Of a stretch of 64,000 nt of DNA, positions 1 through 9,430 are shown in pieces; position 1 is the stretch's first letter, and every line of letters begins with the position of its first letter. The position numbers were made by a program, and so were the translations under genes. The DNA comes from Halosimplex litoreum (GTDB taxonomy: Archaea; Halobacteriota; Halobacteria; Halobacteriales; Haloarculaceae): contig NZ_CP065856.1 of NCBI RefSeq assembly GCF_016065055.1, positions 1,487,836-1,551,835 of the forward strand, read 5' to 3'. The notes under the pieces are model-generated. The model was given only the letters and a program-made list of their open reading frames with translations. It made no database searches and was not told the origin of the DNA.

Positions 1-1
1 G

Positions 2-61
2 TCGCTCGGACCGACCGTCGACGACCGGGTCCGCTTCGCGGCCGACCGAGACGCGCTATGA
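2..61 (+). CDS. C-terminal end of an upstream protein (partial)
   Basis: An open frame enters from the left edge and ends at a TGA that overlaps the ATG of the next gene in an ATGA arrangement. The visible tail is 19 residues ending in RFAADRDAL. Four-base overlaps of this kind are common between coupled haloarchaeal genes, so this is probably the end of a gene in one operon with the FAU-1 homologue. Too little is visible to name it. Confidence 0.45.
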   Translation, partial: SLGPTVDDRVRFAADRDAL

Positions 62-1575
62 GCGGCGACGACGGGGCCGACGTCGGCGGCGAGGCGAGCG
101 CGAGCGGCGACGCCGCACCGACCGTCCGGGTCCGAGGCATCTACACGACGGCGCTGACGCGGCTGTTCGAGGACGAGGGACTGTCCGTCGTCCAGGCGTC
201 GCCGCCGATCCGCGACCGCTTCGACGACGCGTTCGCGGTCGCGCCCGCCGGTGCCGCGGTCTCGACGACGGACGACCGGCAGGGGGTCGGGATCGTCGGC
301 GACACGGCGGCGGTCGCGGCGGCGCTCGACGCGGGTCGCGGGGTCGGTACGGACGCGCTGGCCTGGCGCGATCCGACGCCGCGGGGCGCAGTCTACGCCG
401 GCGAGGTGACCGAGACGCTCGGCAGCGGTGCGGTCGTCGAACTCGGCGGCGACGCCGTCGGCGAGGACCGGTCGGGATCCGACGGTGACTCGCTCCCGTC
501 GGTCGCCGGCACCGACCCGGAGGGCTTTCTCCCCTATTCGAAGACGGCGGCCCACGTCGAGGCGGGCGACCGACTTCGCGTTCAGGTGAACGAACCCGCC
601 GAGCCGTGGGGGTCGGGCCGGCCGGTGCTGGACACGACCGTCCGCGTCCAGGCCGGGCTGGCGACGCTCGTCCGCGGTTCCTCGCCCGGCGGCAACGGCC
701 CGGAACTGGCCGACCTGCTCCCCGTCGACCCGCCCGAGGGCTGGGGGATCGACTGGGACCGGGCGGCCGACGACGCGGGGCTGGACGAACTCGGCGACGC
801 TCTCGAAGCGGTCACCGAACGGGCGACGGGGCTCGACGCCGCGTTCGACGACGCACCGGACCCCGACGACGCCGCACCGCACTGCTACTGGCCCGGCGAG
901 GCGACGGTCTGGCTCTGGTTCGGCCGCGAGTCGCGGTTCGGCCTCGACGACCGCCGGCGCGACGTAACGGGGACGATGCCCGGCCACCACCGCACGAAGG
1001 CCGCGACCAACGGCGCGAGCGCCGCCGTCGACTTCGTGGAAGCGGTCTGTCCCGGCGCCGGAACCGGCGGCGAGACGGAGTTCCCGTTCGACGCCGTGAC
1101 CAGACAGTTCGGCCCGATGGCGGGCGACAGCGTCCGCATCGACCACGGCAAGCCCGACGGCCGCATGTTCTCGCTGGGCAGTGGCGAGGTCACCCGTCGG
1201 GACGCCGACGGCACCGTCGTCGTCGAGCGTCAGATGTCCGGCCGCGGTACCTACGACGCCCTGGGCGTCGACCAGCAGGCCGGCGACGTGGCCGTCACGA
1301 AGCTCACCGAGGGCAAGTGGTGGTACCCCACCGTCTACCGCGGCGACGACGGCGAGAAGCGCGGCACGTACGTCAATATCTGCACCCCGGTCGAGGTGTT
1401 CCCATCGGTGGTCCGCTACGTCGACCTGCACGTCGACGTGGTCAAACACGCCGACGGGCGCGTCCAGCGGGTCGACGACGACGAACTCGACGCCGCCGTC
1501 GCGGCCGGCCACGTCCCCGAAGCCCTCGCGGAGAAGGCCCGAAGCGTCGCCGCCGCCGTCGAGAACGCGCTCTGA
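58..1575 (+). CDS. FAU-1 family RNA-binding ribonuclease (DUF402)
   Basis: A 505-residue protein resembling archaeal FAU-1, a distant relative of RNase E/G that binds AU-rich RNA and has been linked to 5S rRNA maturation. Roughly residues 25-210 form the S1/RNase E-like part (YAGEVTETLGSGAVVELGG). The C-terminal third is the DUF402 domain, with the recognisable run GTYVNICTPVEV followed by RYVDLHVDVV and an acidic DDDELD near residue 475. The start is the ATG that overlaps the stop of the preceding frame. It converges with the next gene, with 3 bases between the two stop codons. Family assignment is secure; the RNA target in this organism is not visible from sequence. Confidence 0.85.
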   Translation: MSGDDGADVGGEASASGDAAPTVRVRGIYTTALTRLFEDEGLSVVQASPPIRDRFDDAFAVAPAGAAVSTTDDRQGVGIVGDTAAVAAALDAGRGVGTDALAWRDPTPRGAVYAGEVTETLGSGAVVELGGDAVGEDRSGSDGDSLPSVAGTDPEGFLPYSKTAAHVEAGDRLRVQVNEPAEPWGSGRPVLDTTVRVQAGLATLVRGSSPGGNGPELADLLPVDPPEGWGIDWDRAADDAGLDELGDALEAVTERATGLDAAFDDAPDPDDAAPHCYWPGEATVWLWFGRESRFGLDDRRRDVTGTMPGHHRTKAATNGASAAVDFVEAVCPGAGTGGETEFPFDAVTRQFGPMAGDSVRIDHGKPDGRMFSLGSGEVTRRDADGTVVVERQMSGRGTYDALGVDQQAGDVAVTKLTEGKWWYPTVYRGDDGEKRGTYVNICTPVEVFPSVVRYVDLHVDVVKHADGRVQRVDDDELDAAVAAGHVPEALAEKARSVAAAVENAL

Positions 1576-1578
1576 GGG

Positions 1579-3237
1579 TCAACCACGCTCTTCCGCCGAA
1601 CCCTCGCCGCCGAGCAGCCGCCACGCGCCGATCCCGAGTCCGGCGAGCGCCGCGGCGGGGCCGAACCCCGGGCCGTCGCCGGCGGTCGCGTCACTCGCCT
1701 CGGTCGCGTCGGTCCCGATCCCGTCACCGCCGTCGTTCCCGCGACCGTCGCCGCCCCCATCACCGCTGGCCGTTTCCGTCGCCGGTCGACCGCCCGACCC
1801 GGTCGGGACGGTGGTCGCGTCGGTCGGCCGGGGAGTGGGTGTCGGCGTCGCCCGGGGCACGTCCGGGAACGTGTAGACCCTCGCGGGTGCGTCGAGGGCG
1901 GACGGGTCCTCGAAGCTGGTGGCGACGACCGCGCCGCCGGGCGCGGCGAGCCGAGCCGTCCAGAAGTTCGTCGCCGAGGACCGCCGAAAGTACCGCACTC
2001 GCTCGGGCTCGGCCGGGTCCGACAGGTCGTGGACGGCCACGCCGCCGCGGTACCACGACGAGTACAGGTGCCCGGCGGCGAGTTCGAAGTTGTGCGCGGT
2101 CGTCCGGACGCCGTTGATGTTGGAATCGGCCGTCGGCGGCGGGTCGATCGTCGAGAGATGCTCCGGCGAGCGGGGGTCGGCGACGTCGTAGATGGCGATC
2201 CCGCTCGGACCGCCGGGGTCGCCGGGGCCGGGCGTGGTGCCCTCCTTCCCGAAGTTGGAGTTCCAGCTCTCCTTGCCGACCGCGAGCAGCGAACCGTCCG
2301 GATCGGTCGCGGCGTAGTGGTCGTTGCCGGGCGGTTCCGAGCTCTCGCGGGCGACCGCCAGCCCGTCCAGGTCGGCCAGCGTCTCGGGGTCGCGTTCGCG
2401 CACGTCGGCGACGTACTCCGGGTCGGTAGGGTCGGACACGTCGAGGACCCACGTCCCCGCGTCCCAGTAGGCGAGATAGGCGAAGCCGTCGCGGACGAAC
2501 ACGTCGTGGAGCGTCCGCAGCGGCCGTGGGACCGACTGCCAGACCGGGTCGTGGTCGAGCACCGACCAGCGGGCGACCTCGCGGGGCGCCTCGCGACTCA
2601 CGTCCACGACGAGCAGCGGGTTGGCCTCGCGGTCGCTCCGGGTGAGGTAGGCGTACGCGCCCGCGAGGTCGCAGTTGTGAACCGGATAGGCCGTCTCGTA
2701 GGCTCGCAAGAACGCCGGGGCCGTCGGGTCGGACACGTCGAACAGCGCGATACCGTAGAAGCTGTCGGGGTCGTAGCCCGCCGGACCGCCGACGAGCAGG
2801 CGCCCGTCGTCGTACTTCACGTCCCGGACCCCGCCCATGCGCCGGGTCGTGCCCGGCGGCGAGATACCTCGCTCGCTCGCGACGACCGTCGGGTTCGCCG
2901 GGTCGCGCAGGTCGAGGACGGCGAAGCCGTCGCCGACCGCGACGAACGCCGTCTCGCCGTCGGGCGTCAGGACCGCCTCCGTCGCGCCCTCGACGGCGAC
3001 GCTCCCTATCGGTTCGTAGCCGGTGGTGGGGGTCGCGACCGCCTCCGTCGGCGTCGGTGTCGGCGTCCCGGATGGCGTGCCCGTCGCGGTCGAGTCGACG
3101 TTCGCGGCGGTCGCGTTCGCAGCGTCGCTCGCACCCGACTCGGGAGAGCGAGCGTCGCCGTCGCGGACCGTCAGAGCGGCGGCCGTCGAGAGCGCGGCGG
3201 TCCCCGCGACCGCCCGGAGGAACTGGCGGCGATGCAC
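1579..3237 (-). CDS. Exported LVIVD-repeat protein with PGF-CTERM-like tail (copy 1)
   Basis: A 552-residue secreted protein. It starts with a twin-arginine signal (MHRRQFLRA plus a hydrophobic run), so it is probably exported folded. The body holds repeated blades with motifs such as LDVSDPTDPEYV and LFDVSDPTAPAFL, the LVIVD repeat that forms a beta-propeller. A Thr/Pro-rich linker leads to a C-terminal PGFG, a hydrophobic helix and a short charged end, which looks like the PGF-CTERM sorting signal recognised by archaeosortase A. It lies immediately downstream of a paralogue in the same orientation, separated by 59 bases. Substrate or ligand is unknown; a surface role is inferred from the export and anchoring signals. 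Confidence 0.8.
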   Translation of the reverse strand: MHRRQFLRAVAGTAALSTAAALTVRDGDARSPESGASDAANATAANVDSTATGTPSGTPTPTPTEAVATPTTGYEPIGSVAVEGATEAVLTPDGETAFVAVGDGFAVLDLRDPANPTVVASERGISPPGTTRRMGGVRDVKYDDGRLLVGGPAGYDPDSFYGIALFDVSDPTAPAFLRAYETAYPVHNCDLAGAYAYLTRSDREANPLLVVDVSREAPREVARWSVLDHDPVWQSVPRPLRTLHDVFVRDGFAYLAYWDAGTWVLDVSDPTDPEYVADVRERDPETLADLDGLAVARESSEPPGNDHYAATDPDGSLLAVGKESWNSNFGKEGTTPGPGDPGGPSGIAIYDVADPRSPEHLSTIDPPPTADSNINGVRTTAHNFELAAGHLYSSWYRGGVAVHDLSDPAEPERVRYFRRSSATNFWTARLAAPGGAVVATSFEDPSALDAPARVYTFPDVPRATPTPTPRPTDATTVPTGSGGRPATETASGDGGGDGRGNDGGDGIGTDATEASDATAGDGPGFGPAAALAGLGIGAWRLLGGEGSAEERG

Positions 3238-3296
3238 GTCATCGGTCTAGCGGTCGACGGGTATCAGTTTCCCGGTGGGACCGACTTGCTCTGCGG

Positions 3297-5024
3297 TCAC
3301 TCATCGTCGTCGCGCTCGCCGAACCGCCAGGCGCCGATACCCAGCGCCGCCAGCCCGGACAGCACGCCCAGGCCGGCCCCGTCGCCGCTGGTGGTGTCGG
3401 TGGCTCCGGCGGCCGGGTCGTCGGTAGCGGTGTCGCTCGCCGTCCCGCTGGCGGTCGCGGTCTCGCCGGCCATCCCGCTGGTGGCCGTCGGCGCGTCGGT
3501 GGGCGTGGCGGTCCCCGTCGGCTGGCTCGTCGGCGTCGCGGTGGCGGTCGGCGAGTCGGTGGGGGCGTCGGTCGGCGCCGCCGTCCCCGCCGACGTCGTC
3601 GTCTCGACCGGTCGAGCGGTGCCAGTCGGCAGGTCGACCTCGGCGCCGGAGGGCGTCACCGTCGCACCGTTGTCGGTGGGGTCCGGGAAGGTGTAGAACC
3701 CGCCCGGGCCGCCTCGCTCGGTCGGGTGTCGGAAGCTCGTCGCGATAAAGAAGTCGCCGGGGACGCCGACCTGCGCCGTCCAGACGCTCGCGCGGTCGCC
3801 GTCCATCCAGTGGGCCAGCTCCTCCGGGTTCGCCGGGTCGGAGATGTCGTGGACCTTCACGCCACCGCGGTACCACGACGAGTAGCAGTAGTCGCCGACG
3901 ATCTCGAAGTTGTGCGATGTGGTCCAGAAGCCGCCGTTGCGGCGGGCGGTCTCGCCCTCGGGCGGTGCGGGCGGCTCGATCTCCGTCAGCCGCTCGGGGC
4001 TGGCGGGGTCGGTGATGTCGTAGAGGACGATCCCGCTGGGGCCGCCCAAGTCCGCCTCGGCGGACTCGTCGTCGTCGACGCCGCTTTCGATGTTCCAGCT
4101 CTCGCCGCCGACCGCGAGCAGGTCGCCGTCGTCGTCGGGCTGGACGTAGTGGGCGTTGCCCTCCGGTTCGAGTGCGTACTCGATCGTCTCGCTCCCGCTC
4201 ACGTCCTGTAGCTCCGAGAGGGAGTACTCCGACCCGTGGCCGACGTACTCGGGATTCGCGGGGTCGGACACGTCGAGGATCCACCCGCCGGCGTCCCAGT
4301 AGGCCAGGTACGCCCGCTCGTCCTGAACGTACATATCGTGGAGGTTCACCAGGTTCCCCGATAGCTCGGCGTACCCCGCGTCGTAGTCGGCAGGGGACCA
4401 CCGCGCGACCGACTCGGGCTCGTCGGGCGCCACGTGGACGACGTCGAGTTCGCGCCCGTCGGTCAGGTAGGCGTACTCGCCGTGCAGATCGGAGTTGTGG
4501 ATCGTGTAGGTCGTCTCGTAGGTCTTCATCGGCCGCGGGTCGGTCGGGTCGGACACGTCGTAGATGGCGATCCCGCGGAACGAACCGGCCGCTCGCGAGG
4601 TCGCCAGCATCAGTCGACCCCGGTTGTACTTGATGTCGTAGAAGCCCGTGATCGAGCGGCCGCCCGAGCCGGTGATCCCGGTGTAGGTCCCGACCACTTC
4701 GGGGTTCTCGGGGTCGGCGCAGTCGACGACGTAGAAGCCGTCGATCCGCGAGGCGAAGGCGTACCGGCCAGAGGGCTCCATCACCGCCTCGGTGGTCTGG
4801 TAGCCGGCCTGCCCGTTGGACACGTCGAGGCGGGCCAGCGGCTCGAAGCCGTCGCCGTCGGCGGTCGCCGTGTCGCTCACCGGCGCTGTCGCCGTCGGCG
4901 TCGCGGTCGTCTGGGAGGAGGGCGATGCGTCGTCGTCGCTGCCGGCGGCGGTCAGGGCGCTTCCCGCGATCCCTGCGAGACCGGCAGCGCCGACTGCGGA
5001 ACGGAGGTATTCACGGCGGCGCAT
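3297..5024 (-). CDS. Exported LVIVD-repeat protein (copy 2)
   Basis: Paralogue of the neighbouring gene: Tat signal (MRRREYLRSAVG), LVIVD beta-propeller blades (IYDVSDPTDPRPM, ILDVSDPANPEYV, VHDISDPANPEEL), a long Thr/Pro/Ala linker of repeated PT(D/A)APT-type units, and a hydrophobic C-terminal helix. The end reads AGLG where copy 1 has PGFG, so its sorting signal is weaker. The ATG at 5024 was chosen over one at 5033 because a TATA-like CCTAAAC on the minus strand at 5051-5057 is then about 27-33 bases upstream, the usual haloarchaeal spacing. The pair looks like an old tandem duplication; copy 2 has a longer linker and extra propeller insertions. Confidence 0.8.
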   Translation of the reverse strand: MRRREYLRSAVGAAGLAGIAGSALTAAGSDDDASPSSQTTATPTATAPVSDTATADGDGFEPLARLDVSNGQAGYQTTEAVMEPSGRYAFASRIDGFYVVDCADPENPEVVGTYTGITGSGGRSITGFYDIKYNRGRLMLATSRAAGSFRGIAIYDVSDPTDPRPMKTYETTYTIHNSDLHGEYAYLTDGRELDVVHVAPDEPESVARWSPADYDAGYAELSGNLVNLHDMYVQDERAYLAYWDAGGWILDVSDPANPEYVGHGSEYSLSELQDVSGSETIEYALEPEGNAHYVQPDDDGDLLAVGGESWNIESGVDDDESAEADLGGPSGIVLYDITDPASPERLTEIEPPAPPEGETARRNGGFWTTSHNFEIVGDYCYSSWYRGGVKVHDISDPANPEELAHWMDGDRASVWTAQVGVPGDFFIATSFRHPTERGGPGGFYTFPDPTDNGATVTPSGAEVDLPTGTARPVETTTSAGTAAPTDAPTDSPTATATPTSQPTGTATPTDAPTATSGMAGETATASGTASDTATDDPAAGATDTTSGDGAGLGVLSGLAALGIGAWRFGERDDDE

Positions 5025-5148
5025 GCACCCCATTCTCCGGGCGGCTGTCGTTTAGGTTTGCTGATCGGAACGGTCGGCGACCGCTCCGATCCTCCGCCGG
5101 CCGCGCTCGAACGCGTTCCTTTTCCACACGCCCGCTGTACGGGTTCCC

Positions 5149-5766
5149 ATGTTCGAGTCACGTCCGGACCGCGACGCCGAGGTCGTCCTCGTCGGCCGGT
5201 CCAACGTCGGCAAGTCGACGCTCATGCGCGAGCTCACCGGCCACACCTTCGACACCGGCCAGCGCCCGGGCGTCACTCGCTCGCCCAACCACTTCGACTG
5301 GGCCGGCCCCGACTTCGTGCTCACCGATCTGCCCGGCTTCGGCTTCATGGAGGGCGTCCCCGAAGACGTGCGTGAACAGACCAAGACCGACATCGTCCGC
5401 TACATCGAGGACAACGCCGACAAAATTCTGACCGCCGTCCTCGTCGTCGACGGCAAGGCCGCCGTCGACATCATCGACCGCCACTCCGGCCCCGACGAGG
5501 TTCCCTACGACGTGGAGATGTTCCACTTCCTGCGGGACGTCGACGTCCCCGTCGTCGTCGCCGTCAACAAGATGGACAAGGTCGACGACCGCGACGAGCG
5601 ACTGGACGAGCTCTGCGACCGCCTCGGCCTCTACCCGCCCTGGAAGCAGTGGCAGGAGACGGTCGCCCCCATCTCCGCCAAGCGCGGGTCCATCGAGCCC
5701 ATGACCGAGGCCGTCCGCCACCACCTCCACGAGGCCGAGCGCGACGACCTCTTCCAGTTCTTCTAA
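5149..5766 (+). CDS. engB: Ribosome-assembly GTPase EngB
   Basis: A 205-residue TRAFAC-class GTPase of the EngB/YihA family. G1 is GRSNVGKST at residues 16-24, G3 is DLPGFGF near residue 59, and G4 is NKMD near residue 141, followed by an SAKRGS-type G5. In bacteria EngB assists assembly of the large ribosomal subunit; archaeal members are assumed to act similarly. The length is normal for the family. It is divergent from copy 2 of the LVIVD pair and is followed directly by the multi-hairpin element. Confidence 0.9.
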   Translation: MFESRPDRDAEVVLVGRSNVGKSTLMRELTGHTFDTGQRPGVTRSPNHFDWAGPDFVLTDLPGFGFMEGVPEDVREQTKTDIVRYIEDNADKILTAVLVVDGKAAVDIIDRHSGPDEVPYDVEMFHFLRDVDVPVVVAVNKMDKVDDRDERLDELCDRLGLYPPWKQWQETVAPISAKRGSIEPMTEAVRHHLHEAERDDLFQFF

Positions 5767-5767
5767 A

Positions 5768-5920
5768 CCATCTTTTTGCCGTCCGGGTTTCCTCGGCGCG
5801 CTTCGCGCGCCTGCGGGGAACCCGGACGGCAAAAACATGGGTGAAAAAGCGCGGACTCGGCCTTCGTCCTCGTCCGCGTAGAACCGCGCGCCTACGGCGC
5901 GCGGATGCTCAGTACAGTCT
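5768..5920 (+). repeat. Multi-hairpin intergenic element, copy 1
   Basis: A structured noncoding stretch. TTTTTGCCGTCCGGGTT (5773-5789) pairs perfectly with 5819-5835. The stem is extended outward by CCAT/ATGG across a C-C mismatch (5768-5772 with 5836-5840), and a nested 7-bp hairpin lies at 5795-5811. A linker reading GGGTGAAAAAG is followed by a 7-bp stem (5850-5856 with 5872-5878), then GAACCG and a 9-bp hairpin (5884-5892 with 5896-5904), then TGCTCAGTAC. The same plan recurs at 11538-11680 with different stem sequences. It lies 2 bases after the engB stop and may also serve as its terminator. Confidence 0.75.
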
Positions 5921-5929
5921 GTAGATAAT

Positions 5930-6463
5930 TCAGACGAGACGGAATAGCGCGATACATCGTATCCAGTCTGGACCGTTGGGGTTTGGGACGTTGATACCTG
6001 CTGTGTACGTTCCTGTGTCCACAGTTGCTTCCTCGTTGATGAAATCCACGACTTCTCCAAAAGTCCACGTATGCGTTTCACCGGGCGAGAGCGTCAGTTG
6101 TCCATTACCAGATGAGCGTTTCTCAATCGGGTACCATCCAGCGGACGATCTCTTCATTATGGACCACTGGTATGGGTTGAACTCCAGTTCGGTCGACGAT
6201 TCGTTGTGAAGCGTCAGTTCAACCGTTCCCGTTGACGCGTCCACCGTAGTTTGTGATGGGCGGAGAGAGGCGCTCGCAGACCCTGTCTCGACAGTATGTG
6301 AGCAGACAGCGGCCTCTGAATATGAATCGTGTGGTGGGCAATCGTACTTGGAGAGTAGCGTCGGTGTGACGGTGGAAGTCCCCGGCCCCGTTGCATCACT
6401 TGAACAACCAGCAACTCCGGCCATCGATGCACAGGTAGCGACAAGCAACTCCCTACGGTTCAT
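5930..6463 (-). CDS. Tat-type lipoprotein, function unknown
   Basis: A 177-residue protein with an RR-containing signal (MNRRELLVATCASM) and a lipobox GVAGC, so probably a lipid-anchored surface protein. The rest (residues 70-165) looks like a single beta-sandwich: alternating hydrophobic strands and the phrase LSPGETHTWTFGE, as in Ig-like or BsuPI-like inhibitor domains, but I cannot assign a family. Codon use is clearly less GC-rich than its neighbours (many AT-ending codons such as TCT, ACA, AAT), which suggests recent acquisition. It is flanked by the multi-hairpin element on its 3' side and an AT-richer non-coding stretch on its 5' side. Confidence 0.7.
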   Translation of the reverse strand: MNRRELLVATCASMAGVAGCSSDATGPGTSTVTPTLLSKYDCPPHDSYSEAAVCSHTVETGSASASLRPSQTTVDASTGTVELTLHNESSTELEFNPYQWSIMKRSSAGWYPIEKRSSGNGQLTLSPGETHTWTFGEVVDFINEEATVDTGTYTAGINVPNPNGPDWIRCIALFRLV

Positions 6464-6680
6464 ATTCTATCTCTGTCTCGTCTACGCAAATGACTGTGTG
6501 AGACGAAAAAACTCTTTGAACGATAGGCACGCGAGCGGAGTGGTGAGGCGAGACGTGCCGTCGAGACAGGGGCACTGTCGCTCGCAGTTCAGCGACGACT
6601 CGGCGGTGTGAAAACGATCGGACCCGAGAGACGGGCCAAAACGTGCTATCCGTCCGCGATTACGAGACCACGAGGGGGGG

Positions 6681-7043
<363 letters not shown>

Positions 7044-7177
7044 TCAGCGAGCAGACTTCCGACATTACGCATCCGCCTACGAAATGGACCTATTAAACAC
7101 TGTCGGGACCTCCCACGGTCGTCGCCCGGGCGGTCGGGGCCGCCCCCGTTCCGACGGGCGCCACGTCGGCCTGGGAC

Positions 7178-9430
7178 CTAGGCGCCGCGCCACCCGACAA
7201 TGTCGTCGACCAGGTCGACCGCCTCGTCGGCTTCCTCGCGCGTGACCCGGCCGGCGTACTTCGCGCGCTCGCGGACGGCCGCGACCTGGGCGGCCCGCTC
7301 GTCGGCACCGATGGACGCGAGGTACTGTCGGGGGGTCTCCTCGGGTCGGCGCGGGCGGTGGCGCTCGGCGAGGACGTACTCCAGGCGGTCGAACGCCCGC
7401 TCGGCGTCGGTTTCGGGGTCTTTGGTCGGCTGGTAGCGCAGCCAGACCGCCCGGTAGAGCCGACCAGTGACGCCCGTCCGCCTGAGCGCGACGACCGCGC
7501 CGACGAGGACGATGGTCGCCAGCGTCGCCTCCGCGCGGGTGGGCGGACGGCCGCCGAACGGACCCGCGGCACCGTCGTCGCCCTCGTCGGCGTCGCCGCC
7601 ACTGGGTGCGTTCGTCGGCGGGCTCGTGATGGTGACGTTCGCGGCGGTCACGTTGCCCGTTGGACCGCCGCCGGGGCGGGTGATCCGGTCTGGGACGGTG
7701 ACCCGACCGGGGGCGTCCTGGACGGGCTGCTCGGCCCGCGGGGTGAGCGGCGCGGGGGTGGCCGTCGGGGTCGGCGTCCACTCGGCGCTTCCGGTGTCGT
7801 TGGTGTCGATGTCGGTGCGGTTGTTCGCGCGGGCGTCGGCGAGTTCGCCCTGTTCGGCGGCCTCACGGGGGCCGGCCGGCGTCGGGTCGAACCGCACCCA
7901 TCCCACGTCGGGGAAGTACACCTCCACCCAGGCGTGGGCGTCGTAGCCGCGGACGACCCACTCGTCCTCGGCGACGCGCTCGCCGGGCGTGTAGCCGACG
8001 GCCATCCGCGCCGGGATGTCCTGGGTCCGCAGCATCGTGACCATCGTCGTCGCGAAGTAGGTGCAGTAGCCGGCGTTGCGCTCGAAGAGGAACTCGTCGG
8101 CGGTGTTCCCGCGCGGTCGCTCCACGTCGAGCGAGTAGTTCTTGTTGTTCTCCAGCCACCGCTCGACGACCCGCGCGGTCGCGTAAGGACTGTCGGCGCG
8201 AGCGGTGATCCGGGCGGTCCGCTCGGCGACGCGGTCGGGCGTGCTCGAAGGCAGTCGCGTGAACCGCTCGGCGACCGCCGAGGGGTAGTCGGTACCGGCC
8301 GACCGCAGGTCGCGCGCGCTCGCGACCGGGACGCGACTGGTGACGCTGTAGCGCTCGCCGCGAGCCAGCGATCCGTCGAGTTCCAGGCCGTCGAGGTCGG
8401 TCACGCGTGCACGGTCGGACACGCTCCCGTCGATATCGACGGGCTTCCAGGCCGCCGGTAGAACGCTGATCTCGTCGATAGCGGTGACGGTCTGGCCGAC
8501 CGCCCGGCTCTGGCCCGGCGGTCCCTGAATGCGACCGCTGTAGGAGTAGCTGCTCCCGGTACGGATCCAGCCGTCACCGGTGTAGCGGTCGTAGCTCCCG
8601 ACCTTCCAGTAGGACTCCGCGTCGCTCTCGACGCGGAACCGCACTTCCGGCGACAGCGAGAGGTTCCCCGCGATGCCCAGCTGACTGTCGGCCTCGACGA
8701 GGTTCGCCTCGACGCTGCCGCCCGGGCCGCCCGTCTGGAAGCTCGACCAGGTGTCGGCGGTCCGCGAGGGGCCGGCGGGGACGACCGGCGCGACCGCCGA
8801 GAGGACGATCAGCGCCGCCAGCAGGACCGCCAGCGGCTCGGCCGCTCGCAGTGAATCACCCCGGCGGTCCATGTCGCCCACTGCGACCGCGACGATGCCG
8901 CCGACGACGCCGACGAGCGTCGTCACGTTCGAGGCGTCACCGGTCAGCACGAGGAATCCGAGCGTCGCCCCGCCGGCGGCGACGCCGCCGACGTACCGCC
9001 GGCGCACGGCGAGATACCACGTCAGAAAGAGCGGACCGGGCGCGACCCCGAGTACCCACAGGTCGACGTTGGTCACCTGCAACAGCGACCGCCCGGTCAT
9101 CAGCGCGACGGCGTCGGTGATCAGCGGGACCAGCGGCGGCTGGCGCGGCAGGCTGACGATGTACAGCCCCAGCCCGATCACCAGCAGCCCGACCGCGACG
9201 ACCGCCGCCCAGCGCAGCCGCAACGACCGCGCGAGCAGCGTCGCCGCACCCAGCGTCGCCGCCCCGAGGACGAGAAACGCCAGCGGCTCGCCCGTCACGT
9301 CGATGAAATGATAGAAGACGGAGCCGTAGGCCGCGATCAGCAGGCCGATCCCGCCGAGCGCGACGGCTCTGACCGGGTCGACACCCTCCAGGTCGAGCGC
9401 GGCGTCGGCCGCGCGGGTCTCGGTGCTCAC
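7178..9430 (-). CDS. Membrane transglutaminase-like protein (TgpA family)
   Basis: A 750-residue membrane protein in three parts: about six N-terminal helices within residues 20-220 (DUF3488-like), an extracytoplasmic transglutaminase core, and one more helix near residue 645 followed by a cytoplasmic DUF4129-like tail. The Cys-His-Asp triad is visible: Cys in AGYCTYFATTM (about residue 456), His in YDAHAWVEVYF (about 498) and Asp in VRFDPTPAG (about 513). It is the last gene of a MoxR-DUF58-TgpA operon, overlapping DUF58 by 4 bases (ATGA). This trio is a widespread cell-envelope module in which the MoxR ATPase is thought to act as chaperone; the substrate is unknown. Confidence 0.88.
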   Translation of the reverse strand: MSTETRAADAALDLEGVDPVRAVALGGIGLLIAAYGSVFYHFIDVTGEPLAFLVLGAATLGAATLLARSLRLRWAAVVAVGLLVIGLGLYIVSLPRQPPLVPLITDAVALMTGRSLLQVTNVDLWVLGVAPGPLFLTWYLAVRRRYVGGVAAGGATLGFLVLTGDASNVTTLVGVVGGIVAVAVGDMDRRGDSLRAAEPLAVLLAALIVLSAVAPVVPAGPSRTADTWSSFQTGGPGGSVEANLVEADSQLGIAGNLSLSPEVRFRVESDAESYWKVGSYDRYTGDGWIRTGSSYSYSGRIQGPPGQSRAVGQTVTAIDEISVLPAAWKPVDIDGSVSDRARVTDLDGLELDGSLARGERYSVTSRVPVASARDLRSAGTDYPSAVAERFTRLPSSTPDRVAERTARITARADSPYATARVVERWLENNKNYSLDVERPRGNTADEFLFERNAGYCTYFATTMVTMLRTQDIPARMAVGYTPGERVAEDEWVVRGYDAHAWVEVYFPDVGWVRFDPTPAGPREAAEQGELADARANNRTDIDTNDTGSAEWTPTPTATPAPLTPRAEQPVQDAPGRVTVPDRITRPGGGPTGNVTAANVTITSPPTNAPSGGDADEGDDGAAGPFGGRPPTRAEATLATIVLVGAVVALRRTGVTGRLYRAVWLRYQPTKDPETDAERAFDRLEYVLAERHRPRRPEETPRQYLASIGADERAAQVAAVRERAKYAGRVTREEADEAVDLVDDIVGWRGA

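Noticed and set aside
5051-5066. TTTAGGTTTGCTGATC as a further DtxR-like operator
   Set aside because: Only the left arm matches; there is no CCTAAA-like right arm, and the sequence is better explained as the TATA-like element of the LVIVD gene.
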